Source of the DNA: Tubiluchus corallicola
Lineage: Eukaryota; Priapulida; Priapulimorpha; Priapulimorphida; Tubiluchidae
Direction of reading: 5' to 3'
Assembly (NCBI GenBank): GCA_030141605.1
Contig: JAQGDQ010001612.1
Span: 1 to 32,546 of the forward strand
DNA: 32,546 nt
Both the position numbers and the translations under genes were made by a program. Positions 1 to 8,001 of this stretch are shown in pieces; position 1 is the first letter of the stretch; every line of letters begins with the position of its first letter. The notes below the pieces were generated by a model. The model was not told the DNA's origin, searched no databases, and saw nothing but the letters and a program-made list of their open reading frames with translations.

Positions 1-403
1 ATATATATATATGTGTATGCATACACACACACACACACACACACACCGCGCGCACGCACACATACACATATCCGATGTCCCTTACAGATGAAGTTGAGTC
101 AGACCAAGGATGTATCTAGACCTGTACTTTTCTGTACTTTTACCCATATTTTTATGGATTATTGCTACACATTTGCTTTGATCATAGGGTCCCTTATATG
201 CGAGGTAATTTACCTGGGTTTCTATTACGCGGGACCTGAAGATATTGTCCCTTTTAAACAAAAGTCCCTTATATCCGATTACCTTACATACGAAGATTGT
301 ATATATTTATATATACTGTATACTATATACATAATATTTTATGATGTAAAACAGGTCATAGAAACAATGCATATATTAAGGGAGCAGTATTCAAATTAGG
401 TAC

Positions 404-479
404 CTGTCTATCACATCACGATGCTTGAGTGTAGCAAAAAAGCAAGAGAGATTCTGTTTCAGATCTGCAGCCTCCATAC
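404..479 (-). CDS. Cytochrome P450 exon 4, left-arm copy
   Basis: This is the exact mirror of the exon at 7926-8001, lying on the minus strand of the left arm. It is downstream of the spacer exons 4623-4853 and 3043-3120 on the same strand, and the phase matches: the upstream exon ends with one base and this one starts with two. In the orientation shown, a minus-strand transcript could therefore read spacer exons into this copy and on past the left edge. Whether 3' P450 exons exist to the left is unknown. Confidence 0.6.
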
Positions 480-679
480 CTACGCAAATGTGAAATATGA
501 TACAATAACAACGTTTTCCACAAACACTTTTATTTAACCCCTTCACTGCTGCACAATTTGTATTGTCGAAGGTGTAGGAGAATATTTTAGGAAAAAGAAA
601 TGCTGCTACTGCTAGAGATAAAACTACAGACTATGGATTACTGCAACTTTTGCTACAACACTGTTATTTTTACAGTTAA

Positions 680-1221
680 AGGAAAACCGGACGATTGTTT
701 AGACTCAATCTCATTTTAATTTACTGTCCAAAATATACATCGGTGCCTATAAAAGTTAGAGCAATTGTTTTTTATATTTGAATAATTAGCTTAGAAAGTT
801 AATTACCGGCATCCAAACACAGCTATTGCTTACGTCAGAAACTAATCACAGTTTGTGCAAAGGCAGGCATCTCTCTTGCGCATCAAACACGTTCGCGTAA
901 ATGTTACTGGTCAAGTGCGTGATGTCACAAAATGGAGTTCTACGTTATATGACGTCAGAAACTAATACTGCAGTTCATGATCATGGTTATCACGGTACCG
1001 ACTTCTATTTGTCGACCACATGAATGTGACAAAAAGGCGCTGTTGCCAATCTTAGTAGATTCACTGAGCTGCGCGTAGCTTTGAAAGTTTAAGAAAATTT
1101 GAGTATCCAAGGTAATTAATACTTAATCTAAGCTTTGATTTTAAATTAGCTATTGTAGTTTTCAATATTTTAGAGCATTCTTCATTCTGAACTGATGTTT
1201 ACACAATCATCCGGTTTTCCT
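680..1221. mobile_element. TTAA-flanked MITE (left arm)
   Basis: This is a 542-bp element with terminal inverted repeats beginning AGGAAAACCGGAYGATTGT (25 positions with three mismatches). It is bounded on both sides by TTAA (676-679 and 1222-1225). A TTAA duplication is typical of piggyBac-type (or Kolobok) elements. There is no transposase frame. Inside are two direct copies of the CRE-like motif ACGTCAGAAACTAAT near 833 and 953. The copy in the other arm is 7184-7725. Confidence 0.65.
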
Positions 1222-1511
1222 TTAAAACTATCACTGCTACCACCATAGCTGTTGACACCCTCCACCCCTGATTTCCACTGCTGTCCTCTATAATGACCAC
1301 CATTTTCATCAGCACCAGTTTTGTCAAGTCATTTCAAAAGCGGTTTTGTTTTGCGTTGTATAATTCAAAGCATCTTGCAAAATATGAGGTAAAAAAACAA
1401 AAGCTGCAGCACATAGTCAGTAATAACAGCAATCTTTTCTGCAAGTTCTGTCTAGCGCTTTTAGCTTCGGGTATTTTCTGGTCTGCATATTACCATTTTG
1501 GTCAACAGAGG

Positions 1512-1876
1512 TGTTGTGTTTTGTTTCTCTCGGAAGGCTCGTAGAGAAAAACCAGAAAACACGCCGTCAAATAAAACTAGTTTATTTAGTGAGAATTCTA
1601 CAACACAAAAGTATGAAGGAACGAGAAATGATTACTGTAAACGTGAAAATCTGGAAAGTATATCTGAAAATGTAAGTATACAAGTATATGTCTGTGCGAG
1701 ATCTGCGTGTGTCCTGTGCGCTCTTGTGTCGGCAGCCTGCTTCGCCTTATATAGCGCGCCGAAGAAAATTCCAGAAGCAATGTTCGAGAACATTCCAGAC
1801 GGAAAGACGATCATTCCGACGGAACATTCTGCGATGTTCTACGTAATTCTAATTGATGCCAGCGATCTCCACAACA
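1512..1876 (-). mobile_element. Solo LTR with heat-shock promoter (left arm)
   Basis: This is the mirror copy of the solo LTR at 6529-6893. Termini are TGTTGTG...CACAACA and the 5-bp target duplication reads AGAGG on this strand (1507-1511 and 1877-1881). The TATA motif (1747-1753) and heat-shock elements (1763-1796) lie in inverted order, so the promoter points left, away from the spacer and toward the P450 exon copy at 404-479. No internal retrotransposon genes flank it. Confidence 0.85.
1747..1796 (-). promoter_or_regulatory. Heat-shock elements plus TATA (left LTR)
   Basis: This is the mirror of 6609-6658: two perfect three-unit nGAAn/nTTCn arrays (1782-1796 and 1763-1777) followed by a TATATAA box (1747-1753) reading leftward. 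Confidence 0.75.
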
Positions 1877-2104
1877 AGAGGACAGCACCACTGTTTATTA
1901 TCAGTAGCCAGATTCATGAGGTCTTGTCATACAGGCCAGTTAGAATAGCATTATAATAAAAGCATTTTTCTCATCACAGAAGCATTGAAGTAGCTACTAT
2001 CACTGAAAGGGCAGCAACTTTTAGTATGAACACTATCTTATCCTATTCCTAAACAAAGAATGTTTATAAACTGTTTTATTACTTTTCAAAAATAAACCTC
2101 CAAC

Positions 2105-2993
2105 GAGGGATATCACGAATCCGAAATTACCGAATCTGAATCTAGTTTTGGAATCTAGATCGAATCCGAATCTCAGTTTAAAATCATTTTTTGAATCCGG
2201 ATCGAATCTGAATCTTAGTTTAAAAAAAATTTCGAAACCGGATCAAATCTCGATTTTGCAAATAGTTCTTTCAACCGAATCTTTGCAAATCTACTCAGTT
2301 TTCAACCAAACTGTGGCAGATTGGTAAGACTGCAGAGTTTTTCATGAAGATTACAGATGGCCTGTCTGCACAGGGTGTTTGGCAGTAGTTCTGCAACAAA
2401 AAACAATATAGATGATTCAATTATTTTGTAAAAGATCTTTTCTACAAACGACTAACAACGTAAAATGATCGTTAGTCAAAAAATTCTTTGATGTGCCTTT
2501 ACCTACACTCCATGAATCCGTGTAGTGAGGACGACAAAAAAAAACACACGTTCGCTTAAGCCACATCGTGCGATGTTAGCGAAGCCACGTTCCAAAGTCA
2601 AATCAATACGAGAAATTTTGGCATTTTTGTTGAAATTAGCAGTTAAAATCGTAATGTGATGCCAGCTTTCGCGTAGGATTTCATGAGTCGGACACATGCT
2701 GAAACTGAATATGGCGATGCGGGCATGTTTCAAGTAGGGCAAAAGTATCAAAAAAGGGAGTGATTTCAGGAATTTGCAGAAAGATGAAAAGGTAAATGAA
2801 CGTATAATGCTTTTATAATAAAGTGCTACCGAATCGCCTCTGTAGCAGTTCTAAGCTAAACCGGATCTTTTTCAAAAGTCTTTGCGAATCTGGATGCATC
2901 TAAGGTAACTAAAACTTCAAGGAAGCAGGGCGAAGCGCAGATTCTGATTCAGTTTCGAAGCTAAAGTTCTGTCGGAGCTTCGTGATATCCCTA
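2105..2993. mobile_element. hAT-like non-autonomous element
   Basis: The ends share an inverted repeat AGGGATATCACGAA (2106-2119 against 2979-2992), in the CAGGG/TAGGG style of hAT termini. Flanking octamers CCTCCAAC (2097-2104) and GCTGCAAC (2994-3001) agree at 6 of 8 positions, as expected for an old 8-bp target duplication. Left subterminal DNA (2115-2260) is rich in repeated GAATCYGAATC-like units, and similar units occur near the right end. No transposase frame was seen. It sits in the intron just past the donor of P450 exon 3. Confidence 0.5.
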
Positions 2994-3042
2994 GCTGCAA
3001 CAGCAGACTGAAGCGATTTAATAGAAACAGGAGAACACATAC

Positions 3043-3120
3043 CATCAGAAAAAAGTAGATTGTCACCATAAACTTGATAAAAATATTCCCTGTAACCCAT
3101 ATCAAAATCTTCGTGCTTTT
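3043..3120 (-). CDS. Cytochrome P450 exon 3 (B'-C region), inverted
   Basis: A 78-base exon with acceptor TTTTTTTCAG and donor GTATGTG on the minus strand. It encodes a stretch with YFYQVYGDNLLFSD, resembling the segment before helix C in microsomal P450s. It begins with two bases that complete the codon opened by exon 4623-4853 (G+AA, Glu). It ends with one base (G) that is completed by GT at the start of the arm exon (GGT, Gly). This phase match supports one gene, but the exon is on the opposite strand to the downstream exons at 10042-28609. Confidence 0.7.
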
Positions 3121-4060
3121 CTGAAAAAAAATTCACTAAATAAATTTAGCTTATTTAGTGAATACGTGCTGTGAATGATATTCTTTAATTTCATGCAATG
3201 CTATCCGAATATGTTCCGAGAGACTTGCCATTAAAACGGCAGCGTCTAACTGTCACAACGGGAGCTCAAATTTTCAAGTTTTATACAACGTTACTACCAA
3301 CACAAACTCTGTATGCAATAAGGCAACAATTCTGTAATGTAAGGTACAGACATACAATAATGCAAGTGATGCAAAATTTGTTCAAAAGGAGTCTGGATAA
3401 ATTTTATTTTTTCTAAACTGATACTGATACTGGAACCTTGTATTACAGTGAATTTTGAGTGCTTATGTTTATAATGTTATGAACAGCTATGTACACAAAC
3501 AGTATAGAAACTCATTACAGCTGTGTACAAATACGAAAGAGCTACGCATACGGTACAGCAACTCAGACCAACAATAAAAATACTTCTATTTCTGTCTAAT
3601 CGCCAAGGTGATATTTTTTTTATCGCATACCTGGCCGGGAATTTTTTAATTTTTTTATGTTCATATACTTACTTTGAGACATTACTTTGAAAGTGCATTT
3701 TTTAATTTGAAATGTAAAATGCAATAATTATTATAACATCGTTCTTTCGGGGAATGCAGCGCAGCCTCGGCTAACTCTTGGCCAGGGTTGCCAATAGAAT
3801 TTTCTGCCAAATCTGTGTATTCACGACCGATTAGTGCTGCCACTTATACCATAATTATCAGAATATACATTCATGATACAAAAAAGAAACTATACAATAA
3901 TCGATAATTATATGATAATTTAGCAATGCGAAACCAAAAAACAAAGCATGAAAAAATGTGCATTTAAAATATTAAAACATATTGCTAACCAGTGTGTTCA
4001 CAGGGAAATAAACAAACTGTCATTTCAAATGATTTTAAATAGTTCACGATTCAGCTTTAA

Positions 4061-4494
4061 CCCTTTCATACCCGTTGTATCCCGTGGGATATGAAAATAT
4101 TTTCTGCCTTTAAAATTAATAAAATTTTAAAACTGACTGTTATTTGATCTGTTAATAGTTATTTTGATTTAAGCCAATAACAATAAACTAAAAATAGTGA
4201 TAAAATGGCACTCTACATAGCATAAAAAAATGCGCAAGGTACAGTACTTTACAGACGACTTTGTACAGATCAGCATAGCATGCATAACTAAATGTCTTAA
4301 ATACTTTAAAAAATTATCAGCAGTTGCAAAATGAAGCACATTTTATGCTTCCATTGAATCCCAATGTATCCCGTGGGACGTGGGCACAGGTAGAAAAAAA
4401 TAATTATTATGTGTAAACAAGATGGACATACTGAACAAAAGTACCAAGCTAAAAATTTTTTTCTTATTAAAAAAATAATTTGGGACTGAAAGGG
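4061..4494. mobile_element. piggyBac-like MITE
   Basis: 434-bp element flanked by TTAA on both sides (4057-4060 and 4495-4498). Terminal inverted repeats start CCCTTTCA and match at 11 of the first 13 positions (CCCTTTCATACCC against CCCTTTCAGTCCC). A subterminal motif TGTATCCCGTGGGA with a palindromic core occurs near each end (4076-4089 and 4365-4378). There is no transposase frame, so it is non-autonomous. Confidence 0.8.
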
Positions 4495-4622
4495 TTAAAC
4501 ATTCACAAACATTCCTCCCTTCCTACTGATACCTTCTGAGCTTATGAGGTAAGGCAGAAACAAGTTTTTCTTGTGGCCGGCCCCATAAACAGCTGTGTAC
4601 ACACATATAAAATTACACATAC

Positions 4623-4853
4623 CGTACAGCAACTCGTGAACAGCCGCGTTAGATCCGATGAAAACCGTAGGTCGGTTTAGCAGGCGAGCTTGAAACACAC
4701 GACTCTTGTAACGCCTCATATGCCTCTCCGCAAACTCTTCAGGGCTGCGATAGAAATCAATAGCCTTGTCCCCAAATAGCAAGCACCCGCAGCTGCCCGG
4801 CACGCTCGCCATCTCTGTCCAGGATGACCTTCCGGTCAATCAGGTCAACATTT
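4623..4853 (-). CDS. Cytochrome P450 exon 2 (N-terminal part), inverted, frame broken
   Basis: The minus strand encodes a typical P450 N-terminal domain start: PGSCG hinge, LLFGDKAIDFYRSPEEFAER, then RYKSRVF...LLNRPTVFIGSNAAVHELLY. This corresponds to the proline-rich hinge, helix A and beta-1 strands. The donor is GTATGTG after one base of a codon, and the acceptor is TTTTCTTGCAG. In the body frame a TGA lies 11 bases into the exon, so translation cannot enter from upstream. The first ~55 bases read openly in another frame (begins NVDLIDRKVILDRDGERA), which suggests an indel near 4795-4803. Alternatively an ATG at 4812 (MASVPGSCG) could be a start without a membrane anchor. The exon coding the usual N-terminal transmembrane anchor was not found. 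Confidence 0.65.
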
Positions 4854-4939
4854 CTGCAAGAAAATTGCCATGAAATTCGATAAAAAAGTAAATTACTACG
4901 TATACACAAACGCACAAAATGCTAATTCAAAACTAATCA

Positions 4940-5140
4940 CGTGCATCAACAGCAGCACCAGCAACAGCAACAACAATAGCGACAGCGACAACAACAACAA
5001 AAGCGACAACGGCAACAATAACAACAATGACAACAACAATGACAACAAAAACAGCAGCAACAACAACAACAGCAACAACAAAAAAACGACAGCAAGAACA
5101 ATGACAACAATAGCAACAATAACAAAAAACATTAAAGTTA
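4940..5140. repeat. CAA/CAG-rich low-complexity tract
   Basis: Irregular AACAACAGCAACAA units. The open frames in it on both strands (poly-Asn-like on plus, poly-Leu/Val on minus) are compositional, with no domain or start context. Confidence 0.85.
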
Positions 5141-5149
5141 CCCACACCA

Positions 5150-6377
5150 AATAAAAAAGACATCAAAAACCTAAAAAAATTTGATGTATATTGCACATCA
5201 GATTCATGGGCATTTCCAGATTGTACAATTCTGCCAAGCAGACTACAATAACACTTGCGTCGTATATGAACAAAATGTGGGAGAGATAAATCTAAACACA
5301 TCTGAGATGCAGTGAACACATATTTAAGTTTAAAAAGTTTCCTTATACCATTGTTGTATGACACCCTAACTTTCTCTAGAACGAATTTGTCAAAATTAAC
5401 CCACAGTGAACAACAATAGAATGTTTCAACAGAAACTTGTAAAGGGAAACGATTTAACATTAGCAGAACAGTTACTAAACTTCAGTACTAAAATGTGAAT
5501 TTATGGCAGTAAACCACAGTTCCCACTCTTCCAAACTACAACGCGTGATTTACTAATTTCTTTTTACAGCCCGTTGTTCATCTATGTTGTTAGAAACTAT
5601 TGAATGCATACAAGCAGTCAAAGATTAACTGAAAAACAGATCGAATAAAAATAAATTAGTTAATTTGTGCAATTAATAACAGCTTATTTTATCTTTCTTG
5701 GAGTACGCGATATCCCGTATTAAATTATCGCACAACTACATGCTTACCATCTAGAAAAAATATTTGTAATTATTGGCAAGTTACTAAATCTATTTATTGG
5801 GTAAATGATTCGCTGGTTATTTTAAACTTTGCACTCAACAAATTATTTACGGGAATTCAGTGCAAACTTCTCTCTTACCTAATCTGAGAGTATTATTACA
5901 AAGACTAAGGCCACTTACAAATGACCAAGTTTCTGTCTTGGCGTGTAGAAATAGATCCGTGTGACGTCATGCTCACATTACACAGGTCATACAACGAACA
6001 CTATGAAAGCAAAATTGATATTTAATTTTTGGGGTATCATAACCAATTTAAATATCTCAACGCGTCTTTAACATAATCATGTTGTCCTAAACATCATAAC
6101 TTTAATTTAAACATAATTTTACTACGGTTTGTACCAGAAAATTTTTACAGCTTATGCGCGGGCACTCCCTGCTTAGTAATATATAGTATCTATGTAAAAA
6201 TATTTACAAAGTTATCATAGTTACTTGGTTTGAGTAAACACAAATAAACAAATTGTAAATAGTTAGCTATTTAGCCTGCGCACTAAACTGGTTTATCAGT
6301 AAACATTAATTTTTGCTATATAGGATATAGTACAAATAAATTCCAGTAATCATCATTTAAAACGCCTCGATTTGGTT
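5150..6377. other. Spacer right part, no gene recognised
   Basis: AT-rich sequence between the CAA-rich tract and the right arm. No splice-bounded coding segment with recognisable homology was seen. If the spacer exons are transcribed in place, the missing first P450 exon and its promoter would have to lie here on the minus strand, but I could not identify them. Confidence 0.5.
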
Positions 6378-6528
6378 ATACTAAAAGTTGCTGCCCTTTC
6401 AGTGATAGTAGCTACTTCAATGCTTCTGTGATGAGAAAAATGCTTTTATTATAATGCTATTCTAACTGGCCTGTATGACAAGACCTCATGAATCTGGCTA
6501 CTGATAATAAACAGTGGTGCTGTCCTCT

Positions 6529-6893
6529 TGTTGTGGAGATCGCTGGCATCAATTAGAATTACGTAGAACATCGCAGAATGTTCCGTCGGAATGATCGTCT
6601 TTCCGTCTGGAATGTTCTCGAACATTGCTTCTGGAATTTTCTTCGGCGCGCTATATAAGGCGAAGCAGGCTGCCGACACAAGAGCGCACAGGACACACGC
6701 AGATCTCGCACAGACATATACTTGTATACTTACATTTTCAGATATACTTTCCAGATTTTCACGTTTACAGTAATCATTTCTCGTTCCTTCATACTTTTGT
6801 GTTGTAGAATTCTCACTAAATAAACTAGTTTTATTTGACGGCGTGTTTTCTGGTTTTTCTCTACGAGCCTTCCGAGAGAAACAAAACACAACA
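6529..6893 (+). mobile_element. Solo LTR with heat-shock promoter (right arm)
   Basis: 365-bp long terminal repeat with perfect 7-bp inverted termini TGTTGTG...CACAACA and a perfect 5-bp target duplication CCTCT (6524-6528 and 6894-6898). Internal order fits U3-R-U5: heat-shock elements (6565-6642), TATATAA (6652-6658), polyadenylation signal AATAAA (6819-6824). No gag-pol lies beside it, so the element was probably reduced by LTR-LTR recombination. A 5-bp duplication fits Ty3/gypsy, copia or BEL families, and the sequence does not decide among them. It points toward the P450 exon at 7926. Confidence 0.9.
6609..6658 (+). promoter_or_regulatory. Tandem heat-shock elements with TATA box
   Basis: Two perfect 15-bp HSF-binding arrays of alternating pentamers are present: GGAAT-GTTCT-CGAAC (6609-6623) and CTTCT-GGAAT-TTTCT (6628-6642). 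Weaker units lie upstream (6565-6604), for example AGAAT-GTTCC at 6575-6584. A TATATAA box follows at 6652-6658. This is the classic layout of a heat-inducible metazoan promoter. Heat response itself is inferred. Confidence 0.8.
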
Positions 6894-7183
6894 CCTCTGT
6901 TGACCAAAATGGTAATATGCAGACCAGAAAATACCCGAAGCTAAAAGCGCTAGACAGAACTTGCAGAAAAGATTGCTGTTATTACTGACTATGTGCTGCA
7001 GCTTTTGTTTTTTTACCTCATATTTTGCAAGATGCTTTGAATTATACAACGCAAAACAAAACCGCTTTTGAAATGACTTGACAAAACTGGTGCTGATGAA
7101 AATGGTGGTCATTATAGAGGACAGCAGTGGAAATCAGGGGTGGAGGGTGTCAACAGCTATGGTGGTAGCAGTGATAGTTTTAA

Positions 7184-7725
7184 AGGAAAACCGGATGATT
7201 GTGTAAACATCAGTTCAGAATGAAGAATGCTCTAAAATATTGAAAACTACAATAGCTAATTTAAAATCAAAGCTTAGATTAAGTATTAATTACCTTGGAT
7301 ACTCAAATTTTCTTAAACTTTCAAAGCTACGCGCAGCTCAGTGAATCTACTAAGATTGGCAACAGCGCCTTTTTGTCACATTCATGTGGTCGACAAATAG
7401 AAGTCGGTACCGTGATAACCATGATCATGAACTGCAGTATTAGTTTCTGACGTCATATAACGTAGAACTCCATTTTGTGACATCACGCACTTGACCAGTA
7501 ACATTTACGCGAACGTGTTTGATGCGCAAGAGAGATGCCTGCCTTTGCACAAACTGTGATTAGTTTCTGACGTAAGCAATAGCTGTGTTTGGATGCCGGT
7601 AATTAACTTTCTAAGCTAATTATTCAAATATAAAAAACAATTGCTCTAACTTTTATAGGCACCGATGTATATTTTGGACAGTAAATTAAAATGAGATTGA
7701 GTCTAAACAATCGTCCGGTTTTCCT
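7184..7725. mobile_element. TTAA-flanked MITE (right arm)
   Basis: Mirror copy of 680-1221 with the same termini (AGGAAAACCGGA...) and TTAA flanks. It sits between the solo LTR and the P450 exon 4 of this arm, inside the P450 intron. Confidence 0.65.
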
Positions 7726-7925
7726 TTAACTGTAAAAATAACAGTGTTGTAGCAAAAGTTGCAGTAATCCATAGTCTGTAGTTTTATCTCTAGCAGTAGC
7801 AGCATTTCTTTTTCCTAAAATATTCTCCTACACCTTCGACAATACAAATTGTGCAGCAGTGAAGGGGTTAAATAAAAGTGTTTGTGGAAAACGTTGTTAT
7901 TGTATCATATTTCACATTTGCGTAG

Positions 7926-8001
7926 GTATGGAGGCTGCAGATCTGAAACAGAATCTCTCTTGCTTTTTTGCTACACTCAAGCATCGTGATGTGATAGACA
8001 G
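7926..8001 (+). CDS. P450 exon 4 (helix C region), right-arm copy
   Basis: 76 bases between GCGTAG and donor GTACCT. It starts with two bases (GT) that complete the Gly codon opened by exon 3043-3120. It then reads [20 protein letters not shown] and ends with AG, which takes G from exon 10042 to make Arg. Both junction phases fit, which is strong evidence although the peptide itself is weakly diagnostic. The ATG at 7928 could serve as an alternative start if transcription begins in the nearby LTR. The exact mirror copy lies at 404-479. Confidence 0.65.

Larger units (their letters stand above)
1..2027 (+). repeat. Left arm of giant inverted repeat
   Basis: This arm is the reverse complement of 6378-8404. 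Position x pairs with 8405-x, and every stretch I compared matched, including an AC microsatellite near the outer end. The inner edge is sharp: after ...TTTTAGTAT at 2027 the two sides diverge. The outer edge may lie before base 1, so the arm is at least 2027 bases. It contains a P450 exon copy (404-479, minus), a TTAA-flanked MITE (680-1221) and a solo LTR (1512-1876, minus). Open frames in the arm (for example 13-399, 1293-1544, 1498-1956) are not considered genes. No transposon terminus was found at the arm edges, so it looks like a segmental inverted duplication rather than a single TIR element. Confidence 0.93.
2028..6377. other. Spacer between inverted arms
   Basis: Single-copy 4350-bp segment between the arms. 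It holds two P450 exons (3043-3120 and 4623-4853, both minus), a hAT-like element, a piggyBac-like MITE and a CAA-rich tract. Stretches 3121-4056 and 5150-6377 show no gene, RNA or repeat that I recognise; they are AT-rich. Homologous recombination between the arms would invert this segment. The P450 exons it carries are antisense to the downstream P450 exons at 7926-28609. Confidence 0.8.

Noticed and set aside
1498-1956. 152-codon open frame repeated in both arms
   Set aside because: It runs through the solo LTR on the antisense side of its promoter, including the HSE and TATA region, and matches no known protein. The second copy is only the mirror arm.
4870-5154. Asn-rich open frame on plus and Leu/Val-rich frames on minus
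   Set aside because: Pure consequence of the CAA/CAG-rich tract. There is no domain and no splice or start context.
6565-6660. Promoter of a heat-shock protein gene
   Set aside because: The HSE/TATA block is bounded by LTR termini with a target duplication, and no chaperone coding sequence follows.
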